From: Roseibium sp. MMSF_3412 | GTDB lineage: Bacteria > Pseudomonadota > Alphaproteobacteria > Rhizobiales > Stappiaceae | Direction: 5' to 3' | Length of the DNA: 64,000 nt | NCBI RefSeq assembly: GCF_030733265.1 | Contig: NZ_JASHJI010000004.1 | Coordinates: 361,125 to 425,124, forward strand | Shown: positions 53,353 to 61,124 of the stretch, one piece after another | Layout: the number at the start of each line of letters is the position of its first letter | Numbering within the stretch: position 1 is the stretch's first letter | Program-made: the position numbers and the translations under genes | Notes under the pieces: model-generated | Seen by the model: the letters and a program-made list of their open reading frames with translations, nothing else | Told to the model about the DNA's origin: nothing | Databases searched by the model: none

Positions 53353-53880
53353 TTACTCTCCCTGCGCTTTTTCGCCGGGGGCATGGATATTGTCCCGGCC
53401 CGTGAACAGCGTCGTTACAAGATTGTCGAAGGCGCAGATCGCAAGCAGCACCGTGCCGATGGCCATTGACATCTGCGGGATCCAGATCGGCCAGGCATCA
53501 TGCCCCTGGCTGATCTCGTTGAAGCGGTAGCTTTCATAGGTGAACTTGATGGCATAGCGCGCAAACAGGTAGGTCAGGTAACTGGCGATGGCCCAGCACC
53601 AGATCTCTCCGAATTTGCGGTAGCGCCCGAGCGCGGTCAGCAACAGGCTGACGCGAATGTGGCTGCCGCTGTTCAATGCGTAAGGCAAGGCCAGGAACGA
53701 TGCCGCCGCCATGCAGTAACCCGTGAAGTCGGGCGCGCCGGTGATGATCCCGCCACCCCACCTTGCGACCATCTGCGAGGCCACGAAGAAGAGGATCAGA
53801 ATCAGAAAAACCGCCGCCAGATATCCGGCGAATTTGTAAAGCGCATCAAGACCGGTGCGCAAAAGCCTGAAAATAGCCAC
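53353..53880 (-). CDS. TRAP transporter small permease subunit (DctQ-type)
   Basis: This 175-residue protein has four hydrophobic helices (about 15-38, 53-70, 90-112 and 138-160). The WIPQMSMAIGTVLLAI segment matches the conserved DctQ C-terminal helix. It bridges the binding protein and the DctM channel. Confidence 0.88.
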   Translation of the reverse strand: MAIFRLLRTGLDALYKFAGYLAAVFLILILFFVASQMVARWGGGIITGAPDFTGYCMAAASFLALPYALNSGSHIRVSLLLTALGRYRKFGEIWCWAIASYLTYLFARYAIKFTYESYRFNEISQGHDAWPIWIPQMSMAIGTVLLAICAFDNLVTTLFTGRDNIHAPGEKAQGE

Positions 53881-53905
53881 CGCCGTCCCCCTTCAAAGGC
53901 ATGTG

Positions 53906-53928
53906 TGCCCGGCGATGACCGCCGGGCA
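53906..53928 (-). promoter_or_regulatory. Stem-loop between TRAP binding-protein and small-permease genes
   Basis: TGCCCGGCG (53906-53914) pairs with CGCCGGGCA (53920-53928), a perfect 9-bp stem with a five-base loop, in the 68-bp spacer after the binding-protein gene. No U tract follows on the minus-strand transcript. Differential expression of the binding protein is the likely role. Confidence 0.6.
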
Positions 53929-53948
53929 GAAGTTGTCATGCGGGTAGA

Positions 53949-54929
53949 CTATTGTTTTGCCTTGAAGGCATCGACGATGGCCTTGCCCTGATCACCGGCG
54001 GTTTCAAGCCATTCACCTGTCATGGTCTCGCCGATGGCCCGAAGTTCCTCGGCCATGGTGTCGCTCACGCGGCCCGTGGTCATGCCGTTCTTGCCGAGCT
54101 CGTTGACGGTGAACTCGTTGTACTGGATGGACCGCCAGTCACCGGCATATTCCGCCATCTCTGCACAGCCGCTGATCACGTTCTTGGTGCTGTCGTCCAG
54201 CGCGTTCCAGCTGTCCATGTTGACCATGACATAGTTGCGCGGCAGCCAGGCATCAGCGGCGTAGTAGTGGGACAGGCTTTCCCAGATCTTGCGGTCATAC
54301 CCGGTGGAACCGGAAGACACCATCCCCTGGGCAACGCCGGTGGCAAAGGCCTGGCTGATTTCAGCGGCCTCGATCTGGACCGGCTGCATGCCGGCGAGTT
54401 CCGCCATGCGCGCGCTGGCATTGTTGTAGGTGCGGAACTTCAGACCCTTGACGTCTTCCAGGGAGTTCACTTCACGATCGAAGTAGAGACCCTGTGCCGG
54501 CCACGGCACGGAATAAAGCAGGTGCAGGTTCTGCTCCTTGAGGATCTCGGTCAGGGGCTCTTTCGCCACTTCCCAGAGCTTTTCGGAATCTTCGAAGGAC
54601 GTTGCAAGGAACGGCACGGAATCGAAGCCGAAGATCGCATTCTCGTTCTGGTGACCCGACAGCAGCCGCTCGCCGATCGGAACCTGCCCCGTCTGGATCG
54701 CACGCTTGATCTCGGCACCCGAATAGAGGGAGCCGCCGGGATGCGTCTTGATTTCGAGGGCACCGCCGGTGCCGAGTGTCACGCATTCGGCAAATTTTTC
54801 ACCGGTTGCCGAGTGGAAGTTGGTTGCCGCATAGGCCATGGGCATGTCCCATGTTTCCGCGGAAACGGAGCCTGCCGCCAATGTGGAAACGGCAACGCCG
54901 GCCATAAGGATTTTCGTTATTCCGGACAT
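53949..54929 (-). CDS. TRAP transporter substrate-binding protein (DctP-type)
   Basis: This 326-residue exported protein has a signal peptide (about 1-24, ending VSA). The DctP core is visible: THPGGSLYSGAEIKRAIQTGQVPIGERL (two stretches) and LEDVKGLKFRTYNNASARMAELAG, where the Arg of FRTYN is the family's usual carboxylate clamp. A carboxylate-bearing ligand is therefore expected. It is 71 bp after the DadA-like gene. Confidence 0.9.
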   Translation of the reverse strand: MSGITKILMAGVAVSTLAAGSVSAETWDMPMAYAATNFHSATGEKFAECVTLGTGGALEIKTHPGGSLYSGAEIKRAIQTGQVPIGERLLSGHQNENAIFGFDSVPFLATSFEDSEKLWEVAKEPLTEILKEQNLHLLYSVPWPAQGLYFDREVNSLEDVKGLKFRTYNNASARMAELAGMQPVQIEAAEISQAFATGVAQGMVSSGSTGYDRKIWESLSHYYAADAWLPRNYVMVNMDSWNALDDSTKNVISGCAEMAEYAGDWRSIQYNEFTVNELGKNGMTTGRVSDTMAEELRAIGETMTGEWLETAGDQGKAIVDAFKAKQ

Positions 54930-55000
54930 GAAGAACCTCCTCGTTATTTTGTCCCCTCATGCCCCGCTTGTGCGGGACACGCTGCTTGCGTATCGCCGGT

Positions 55001-56254
55001 CTAGAACCGCTGCGGATCATAGGCCGACAGGTCAATATTCTGACGGTCTCCAGAGATGAGACCCGCCAGAATGCGCCCGGTCTTGGGACCGGCCGTAAGG
55101 CCGACGTGATGGTGCCCAAAGCCGGCAAAGACGCCAGATGCCCCGATTTCTCCGATCAGTGGCAAACTGTCGGAAGGAGCCGGACGATGACCAAGCCAGC
55201 TCTCTTCCTTTTCGAACGTCAATTTCGGAAATGTCTGCGCAACCGTCCTGCGCAGCAGGTCGAGCGGTGCCCTGGACGGCCCTGCCTCCAGTCCACCGAA
55301 TTCAACAACGCCGGCGCATCTGAGCCCGGCTTTCATCGGTGTCGCCACAAACTTGCCCGTGGTCACCATCATGGGCGTCGCCGGACCGTTCTCGGCGTCC
55401 TGCAACACGATGTGGTAGCCGCGTTCGGATTCCAGCGGCACCGCAAGACCAAGCTTCTTCGCCAGGGAGCCGGACCAGACACCGGTTGCCAGAACCACCT
55501 GGGTGCAGTCGATGTCGTCGCCATCCGTGATGACCCGCGTGACCCGGCCGTCGGTGAAGGTGAAATCCTTTACCTCGGCCTGAACGAAAGCGGCCCCCAG
55601 CTTTCCGGCCTCTTCTGCAAGCGCTGCAACATAGCGGCCCGGATCGCGAACGAAGCCATGATCGTGCATGACCGCCAGCAGTTGCATGTCCTCCGAAAGG
55701 TTCGGCTCATATTCGCGAACCGCATCGCCTTCCAGAATGTCCGGCTCGAAACCGGCCATGCGACGGATCATCCAGGTGTATTTGTCTGCCTCAAACGCGT
55801 CACGCGACGGATAGACGAAACTGTAATCGGAATGAACCAGCCAATCCTCGGCGCCGGTCCCCTTGGCCAGCGCATCGTGCTGCGACGGAGAATCGTAAAG
55901 GATCGGCGCAAGGCCCTCCGAAATACGGCGGGTGTCGCTGTCATTGGCATGCGACAGGTATTTCAGCAGCCACGGCGTCAGTTTCGGCAGATAGGACCAG
56001 CGCAGGAACAGCGGAAAGTCCGGATTGAGCAGCATCCTCGGGCTTTTGCGTACCAGACCCGGCGCCGTCACGGGCGCAACGGAACAGGCTGCGAGAACCC
56101 CGGCATTGCCGTAGGAGGTCGATGCCGACGTGCCCGCCTCGACGCGATCCACGATGGTGACGCTGATACCAGCCCGGCGCAGCCAGATTGCCGTTGAAAC
56201 GCCGACAACGCCGGCTCCTATCACAACAACATGGGGAGACGCAGCCGGGCCCAT
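55001..56254 (-). CDS. FAD-dependent D-amino-acid dehydrogenase-like oxidoreductase (DadA family)
   Basis: This 417-residue flavoprotein has the dinucleotide motif VVIGAGVVGVSTAIWLRRAG (about 9-28), the DAO-fold elements GVWSGSLAKKLGL and VPLESERGYHIVL, and the C-terminal FGHHHVGLTAGPKTGRILA. DadA-like enzymes oxidise D-amino acids or secondary amines and pass electrons to quinones. It starts 3 bp after the TPP-enzyme stop. With the TRAP genes it suggests import and oxidation of an amino or imino acid. Confidence 0.87.
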   Translation of the reverse strand: MGPAASPHVVVIGAGVVGVSTAIWLRRAGISVTIVDRVEAGTSASTSYGNAGVLAACSVAPVTAPGLVRKSPRMLLNPDFPLFLRWSYLPKLTPWLLKYLSHANDSDTRRISEGLAPILYDSPSQHDALAKGTGAEDWLVHSDYSFVYPSRDAFEADKYTWMIRRMAGFEPDILEGDAVREYEPNLSEDMQLLAVMHDHGFVRDPGRYVAALAEEAGKLGAAFVQAEVKDFTFTDGRVTRVITDGDDIDCTQVVLATGVWSGSLAKKLGLAVPLESERGYHIVLQDAENGPATPMMVTTGKFVATPMKAGLRCAGVVEFGGLEAGPSRAPLDLLRRTVAQTFPKLTFEKEESWLGHRPAPSDSLPLIGEIGASGVFAGFGHHHVGLTAGPKTGRILAGLISGDRQNIDLSAYDPQRF

Positions 56255-56257
56255 CGC

Positions 56258-57952
56258 TCACCCCATCCAGCGCCGCACCGGGGCGGCGGCTTCTTCAAGC
56301 GGCTGACAGATCACATCAACAAGCGTCGGTCCCTCGTGGGCCATGGCATCACGCATGACCGCTTCCAGATCCTCGGCCTTCTCGACCTTCCAGGTCTTCA
56401 AGCCGAATGCGGCGGCCACGGCCGCCTGATCGGTCCGATTGAAATCGACGTTGTAATAGCGTTTGTCGCAGTCGGCATACTGGCTCGCCTTGATCCAGCC
56501 GAAAGCGGAATTGGAAAAGACGACATAAGTGATCGGCGCCCCGGACCGCACAACGGTCTCCAGCTCGCCGCAGGCGAATGCGAAAGACCCGTCCCCCATC
56601 ATGGCAACGACCTTCTTGTCCGGACGGCCGTACCATGCGCCGAGCGCGGCCGACAGCGAATAGCCCAACGCGCCGTGTGCGCGGTTGGTGATGTACTGAC
56701 GGCCAGCGTGCTGTTGCTGCGAATAGGCATTGTAATAGGGGCAGCTTGTTCCAGGATCCGAAACCACGATCGCATCATGAGGAAGGGTTTTGTTCAAGGT
56801 GTCAATGATTTGTTCGGGAATGATCAGGTCCGCATCGCTTTGGACCAGCGCCTGGAACTTCGCAAATTTCCGCTCCTTGATATCGGCGACCGTTGCCGCG
56901 CCGCCGAAGGAAGGAAGCGCGCCTTCGCGCGTGTCGAGACAGGCGTTGACCGCTCTCAAGGCCAGCTTCAGATCGGCGACAACGCCGACCTCGGTCGGAT
57001 AATTTGCACCGATCGTCATCGGGTCGCTGTCGAAATGCACGATACGCTGACCCGGTTTCGGCGCTTCCCAGCGGGAGGTTGTCGTGGACCCTGCGCGGCA
57101 GCCCATGAAAATCACGAGGTCGGCGGCTTCCATCATTTCCCAGGTTTCGTCCGTTCCCCCGTTCGACCCGACAACGCCGAGCGAGAGCGGATGGGTATCG
57201 GCAAGGGACCCCTTGCCGGATATCGAGGTCGCCACCGCGAGATCCAGACGGCTGGCAAGCCGGTCCAGTTCGTCCGTTGCGCCTGCGATCACGACACCAC
57301 CACCGCAGACGATCAGCGGCGACCTTGCCGTCAGGATCGCCTCGACCGCCGCCTCGGCCGCACCGGGTTCCGGCGCGGCGCGATAGGATGGAAAGGTGCC
57401 GAGCCTGGCGTCCGCCCAGATGTCGTCGGCCGGAACCGGATCGTATTGAATGTCGTAGGGAAGCCCGAGATGCGAGGACCCCGGACGGCCGGTCGTCATG
57501 GCGCGGAAGGCCTGCCGCACCATGCGCGGGATGTGATCGGCCCGCCTTATGACCGTATTGAACTTGGTGAGAGGCCGCATCAGCGCCTCCTGATCGACCT
57601 CGGTCAGCGGATACTTGCCGTAGGATCCGACCGATATGTCGGTGGTGATCGAAAGCACCGCGTAAGAGCTTTCATTGGCCTCGATCAGGCCGGGCAGGAT
57701 GTAGGTCGCGCCGCCGCCTGAGGGTCCCTCGCACACACCGACGCGTCCGGTGACGCGGGCATAGGCGTCGGCCATGTAGGTCGCGCTGCGCTCATCGCGC
57801 GTGAGGACATGGGTGATGCCGTGGTCAAGAGTGTGCATGGCGTCGTAGAACGGCAGCGTGGTGTCGCCGCAAAGTCCGAAAATATGACGCACACCGTGGG
57901 CCTCCAGGGACCGCACCATCGCCTCAGCGCCGTTCAAACTGTTTTGCACCAT
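56258..57952 (-). CDS. Thiamine-pyrophosphate-dependent enzyme (acetolactate-synthase-like)
   Basis: This 564-residue enzyme has three domains: the N-terminal pyrimidine-binding domain (about 8-175, activating Glu in THVLTRDERSATYMAD), the central domain (about 200-335) and the C-terminal pyrophosphate domain, with the metal motif MGDGSFAFACGELETVVR and SNSAF near 458-490. The family includes carboligases and 2-oxo-acid decarboxylases. It probably acts on the 2-oxo acid released by the DadA-like enzyme downstream. The exact reaction is unknown. First gene of the operon; a GTATAC palindrome lies 52 bp upstream. Confidence 0.88.
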   Translation of the reverse strand: MVQNSLNGAEAMVRSLEAHGVRHIFGLCGDTTLPFYDAMHTLDHGITHVLTRDERSATYMADAYARVTGRVGVCEGPSGGGATYILPGLIEANESSYAVLSITTDISVGSYGKYPLTEVDQEALMRPLTKFNTVIRRADHIPRMVRQAFRAMTTGRPGSSHLGLPYDIQYDPVPADDIWADARLGTFPSYRAAPEPGAAEAAVEAILTARSPLIVCGGGVVIAGATDELDRLASRLDLAVATSISGKGSLADTHPLSLGVVGSNGGTDETWEMMEAADLVIFMGCRAGSTTTSRWEAPKPGQRIVHFDSDPMTIGANYPTEVGVVADLKLALRAVNACLDTREGALPSFGGAATVADIKERKFAKFQALVQSDADLIIPEQIIDTLNKTLPHDAIVVSDPGTSCPYYNAYSQQQHAGRQYITNRAHGALGYSLSAALGAWYGRPDKKVVAMMGDGSFAFACGELETVVRSGAPITYVVFSNSAFGWIKASQYADCDKRYYNVDFNRTDQAAVAAAFGLKTWKVEKAEDLEAVMRDAMAHEGPTLVDVICQPLEEAAAPVRRWMG

Positions 57953-58003
57953 AACCCCCGGAATAGACGCCTATCAGGTGAGCTTTTTAAGCTGCACTCA
58001 ATA

Positions 58004-58013
58004 TTGTATACAG
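58004..58013. promoter_or_regulatory. Putative GntR/FCD operator in the TPP-enzyme/gntR divergent region
   Basis: TTGTATACAG, in the context ATTGTATACAGC, resembles the GTATAC-centred operators of FCD-type GntR regulators. It is 52 bp from the TPP-enzyme start and 95 bp from the gntR start. A closely similar site lies upstream of the racemase gene. Confidence 0.6.
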
Positions 58014-58107
58014 CTCTGTAGGCAAATGTGAAGGCGCAAATGTTCACAAAGCGCGGTTTTTGATCTATCAGGGAACGAACGGACAGAATGTGCACGGCGG
58101 GACCACA

Positions 58108-58806
58108 ATGACAAAGCGCCTCAGCAGCGTTGACCGCGTCTACGAGACGCTGCGCGACATGGCGATCAATTTCGACTTCAAGCCGGGCGAGCGTATCAAT
58201 GAATCCGCCTTGACCACGAAGCTCGGCGCAAGCCGCACACCACTGCGCGAAGCCCTCAACCGCCTCGTCGCGGAAGGGTTCCTGACGCTTGCGAAGGGAC
58301 AAGGTTTTTTCTGCCGCCCGCTGGAACCGGCCAAGGTGCTGGAGCTTTACCAGGCCCGCTGCGCCATCGAGACAGAGGGCATCATCCGGGGCATCGAGAA
58401 CGCCAGTGACGCTGAGATCCAGGCGCTTTGCGACTATCTCGACGAATTCGAGAAGACCTATTTCACCTCAACCGACCTCACCGAAGTGCTGCAACAGGAC
58501 GAGGAGTTTCATCTCCGCCTCGCCGCCCTTTCCGGCAATGGCGAATTGGTCAGGCTGCTCAGCAATCTGAACGAACGCATTCGCTATGTGCGCCTGATCA
58601 ATTTCCGGCAGATCCGCGAGCAGATGGAAGACGGTGCACAAGAAGATCCGTCCCTGCCCGCGCATCGCAAGATCGTCGACGCGGTGAAGAACAGGGACAC
58701 CGACACCGCCGTGACCGCGCTCCGCAGCCACATCGAACGGCGCAGCGAGGAAACCATCGAACTCGTCCGCCTCGCCTATTCGCAGCTCTACGTGCCGAGT
58801 TTTTAG
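58108..58806 (+). CDS. GntR-family transcriptional regulator (FCD/FadR subfamily)
   Basis: This 232-residue regulator has a winged helix-turn-helix (about 8-72, RINESALTTKLGASRTPLREAL) and an all-helical FCD ligand domain (about 85-220, with metal His candidates in EEFHLRLA, HRKIVDAV and LRSHIERR). The ATG at 58108 follows GGCGGGACC; a TTG at 58060 is less likely. Divergent from the TPP-enzyme operon and followed by the convergent racemase gene. It probably represses both in the absence of a carboxylate inducer. Confidence 0.9.
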   Translation: MTKRLSSVDRVYETLRDMAINFDFKPGERINESALTTKLGASRTPLREALNRLVAEGFLTLAKGQGFFCRPLEPAKVLELYQARCAIETEGIIRGIENASDAEIQALCDYLDEFEKTYFTSTDLTEVLQQDEEFHLRLAALSGNGELVRLLSNLNERIRYVRLINFRQIREQMEDGAQEDPSLPAHRKIVDAVKNRDTDTAVTALRSHIERRSEETIELVRLAYSQLYVPSF

Positions 58807-58849
58807 GGCGGCAGATTCAACGCAGGTTTTGAAACGGAGCGAGCGACTC

Positions 58850-59593
58850 TTACCGCCAGCGCGGATCGTCCAGCTCGTCCGGGAACCTTGCAGGCGCAAG
58901 GCTTTGCTGGAACCAGAGAACATAGTTGTAGATGGAATAGACAGGCAGACCGGTCAGCCGGCGGATATCGGCCGCGTAGGGGACCATGTTGGTGCATTCC
59001 AGGACGATGGCGCCGATGCCCTCATGTTTTGAAACAAGTTCCCGGGCCGCATTGCACATGTCCGCGCGGCAGGCGGCAAAGTCGATTTCAGGCGCATCGC
59101 CGAGAATATCCCGCGTGAACACGCTGCCGCCTTCGGTTCCGACAACAGGTGTATCCAGCGGGACATTGGCTGCCGCCAGATGATCCGGCGTGAGCGTCTC
59201 GCTCGAAATTGTCAGGATGCCGACCCGCTTGCCGGGCGGCAATGTCGACTGCACCATGGGAACCTGCATCAGCGAGGACGTGGCCAGGGGCACGTCAATC
59301 TCGCGGGCCAACTGGTCCTGAAGGATCGACAGGAAGCCGCAATTCGTCGTGATGCCGTCGCAGCCGCTGGCAACAAGGTCCTTGGCTGCCGCAATGAAAA
59401 CCTCGAGGAGCGGGCGCGCGTCGGACCTGACAACGAGATCGGGCGACGCCCCACGAACCACACGGTACTGAACCGGAAACGGCCAGGTCAGGGCATTGCC
59501 CATATCGCCCGGAATGCGCGGAAAGCGCGTTTCCAGCATCAGAATGCCGACATTTGCACCATAGACGGTCTTGCCGCCGCGCTGAACTGTCAA
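58850..59593 (-). CDS. Aspartate/glutamate racemase-superfamily protein
   Basis: This 247-residue enzyme carries the two catalytic Cys of the superfamily: C85 (GITTNCGFL) and C200 (IVLECTNM). Members include Asp/Glu and hydantoin racemases, maleate isomerase and arylmalonate decarboxylase. The TTG start at 59593 has AAGGAA at good spacing. A perfect CTGTATACAG palindrome 61 bp upstream links it to the neighbouring GntR regulon. It could supply the D-form for the DadA-like enzyme; this is inferred. Confidence 0.83.
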   Translation of the reverse strand: MTVQRGGKTVYGANVGILMLETRFPRIPGDMGNALTWPFPVQYRVVRGASPDLVVRSDARPLLEVFIAAAKDLVASGCDGITTNCGFLSILQDQLAREIDVPLATSSLMQVPMVQSTLPPGKRVGILTISSETLTPDHLAAANVPLDTPVVGTEGGSVFTRDILGDAPEIDFAACRADMCNAARELVSKHEGIGAIVLECTNMVPYAADIRRLTGLPVYSIYNYVLWFQQSLAPARFPDELDDPRWR

Positions 59594-59653
59594 CGGGTGT
59601 TCCTTCCCACTCAGTGAACCATGGTTTTGAAATATACAAATTTGAACGCAGGC

Positions 59654-59663
59654 CTGTATACAG
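59654..59663. promoter_or_regulatory. Putative GntR/FCD operator upstream of the racemase gene
   Basis: CTGTATACAG is a perfect 10-bp palindrome. It shares nine bases with the site at 58004-58013. Its distance to the racemase TTG start is 61 bp, a normal operator position. Confidence 0.6.
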
Positions 59664-59782
59664 AAATTTCCTGCGTTGCTGAATTCTCCGGTAAGTCAGC
59701 GGCACGAGGTGCCACACACTTGGCGTTTCCATTCCCGAACACGGCGATACAGCCCTCATGCACGAACCGGTGCCGATGGCGG

Positions 59783-60484
59783 TCACTCACCTTCAGCAAG
59801 GTCTTCCAGGGCGTCGCGGTTATCGATGATCAGCCAGCCGTCGCGCAGCGTGACCAGTTCCGCCTTCTGCCATCTTCGGAGGCATCGATTGACGTTCTCA
59901 CGGGTGTTGCCGATCATGCCCGCCAGCTCGGACTGGGACTGGGACAGTTTCTTCAACGGTTTTTCCGGCGACCCGGGAGCGGCCTCGGTCAACCGGATGA
60001 CGAGCCGCGCAAGACGCGCGGGCAGATCCAGGAACGCGATCTCGATCATGCGCTCGTCGGACCGGCGCACCCGCTGGCACAGCAGTTCGATGAGGTGAAT
60101 GGAAAGGTCCGGATTGCGGCCGAGCACATCCAGCAACGATCTTCTTTCCAGAACGATCAGCGTGCAATTCGTGAGCGCCTTGACGCTGGCCGAACGTTCG
60201 CCGCCGTCCAGCAAGGCGATTTCCCCGAAAACGTCCCCGGCCTGCAGGTCGTTCAGCGTGATTTCCCGTGCGCTTGGCGTCAGCATGCTGACGCGCACCG
60301 CGCCCTCGGCGATCGCCATCATGCTCTGGCCCGGATCGCCCATGGAGAAGATCACGTCTCCCGACCTGAAGCGTTTCACATAGGCAAAAGCCGCCAGTTC
60401 CCGCCGCGCCTGATCATCGAGCGCTTCGAACACGAAACTCTTGCCGAGCAGTTTCTCCTTGTCGAATTCACGGTCGGCTTCCAT
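59783..60484 (-). CDS. Crp/Fnr-family transcriptional regulator
   Basis: This 233-residue regulator has a cyclic-nucleotide-binding domain (about 12-130, FGEIALLDGGERSASVKAL, where Arg in GGERSA is the phosphate-binding position) and a Crp-type helix-turn-helix (about 165-215, LAGMIGNTRENVNRCLRRWQ). No N-terminal Cys cluster, so it is not an FNR oxygen sensor. The intact phosphate cassette makes cAMP binding plausible. It is divergent from a gene pair that includes an adenylate cyclase. Confidence 0.88.
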   Translation of the reverse strand: MEADREFDKEKLLGKSFVFEALDDQARRELAAFAYVKRFRSGDVIFSMGDPGQSMMAIAEGAVRVSMLTPSAREITLNDLQAGDVFGEIALLDGGERSASVKALTNCTLIVLERRSLLDVLGRNPDLSIHLIELLCQRVRRSDERMIEIAFLDLPARLARLVIRLTEAAPGSPEKPLKKLSQSQSELAGMIGNTRENVNRCLRRWQKAELVTLRDGWLIIDNRDALEDLAEGE

Positions 60485-60611
60485 GTTCTAACCTCTTTCT
60501 GCCTATATTTGACGCAATTGGCTGCTTACAACTTTAAGCACGGTCTGCTACCGACATGCAGGTATGCTACCAATCGAGCCCGTTTGAAAAGCTATTTCCG
60601 AAGAGGTGACA

Positions 60612-61124
60612 ATGAGAAACTTCGTTCTGCCAGCGTTGCTCTCGCTTCTGGTCGTCGTGTTGCCTCACATCGCGGCGGCGCAAACGCTTGCGGGATGCAC
60701 CGCAACCGACCTCACAGACCCGCCCCGGATCGCCTATCAATGCCCGGGCGGTCTTGTCATTGAAGCGGAAGCCGCAGCTGCGCTCGGCATCGTGACGGCC
60801 GCGCCCGACGGCCGGCCCACCGATGTCGAAGTCTCGTCAGACGCGGTCCTGATCGAGGTTGAACCGGGCAGCGGCCCGTTCCAGATCCGGACACCGCATG
60901 CGATTGCTGCCGTGCGCGGGACGGAATACGCCGTCGATGTCGAAGGCGGCAAGACAGCCGTTTTTGTCGCCGAAGGCGAAGTTGCCGTCTCACGGACCGA
61001 TGGCAGCGACACTGTCGTTCTCGGCCCCGGCTTTGGTGTCGACGTCACCCCGGGTGAACCCTTGGTGGTGCGCGAATGGGGCGCACAGCGTGTCACGAAC
61101 CTGCTGAACCGCTTCGGACGATGA
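60612..61124 (+). CDS. Exported FecR-domain protein
   Basis: This 170-residue protein has a signal peptide (about 1-24, ending AAA) and a FecR beta-roll domain (about 55-130, with QIRTPHAIAAVRGTEYAVD and AVFVAEGEVAVSR). It lacks the anti-sigma N-terminus of true FecR and has no membrane helix after the signal. The ATG at 60612 follows GAGGTGAC. Its stop overlaps the start of the CHASE2 cyclase (ATGA), suggesting it is a periplasmic partner of that sensor. Confidence 0.87.
   Translation: MRNFVLPALLSLLVVVLPHIAAAQTLAGCTATDLTDPPRIAYQCPGGLVIEAEAAAALGIVTAAPDGRPTDVEVSSDAVLIEVEPGSGPFQIRTPHAIAAVRGTEYAVDVEGGKTAVFVAEGEVAVSRTDGSDTVVLGPGFGVDVTPGEPLVVREWGAQRVTNLLNRFGR

Noticed and set aside
54955..54985. 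Possible terminator between the TRAP binding-protein gene and the DadA-like gene
   Set aside because: Only a 5-bp CCCGC/GCGGG stem with no U tract on the minus strand; too weak to separate the genes.
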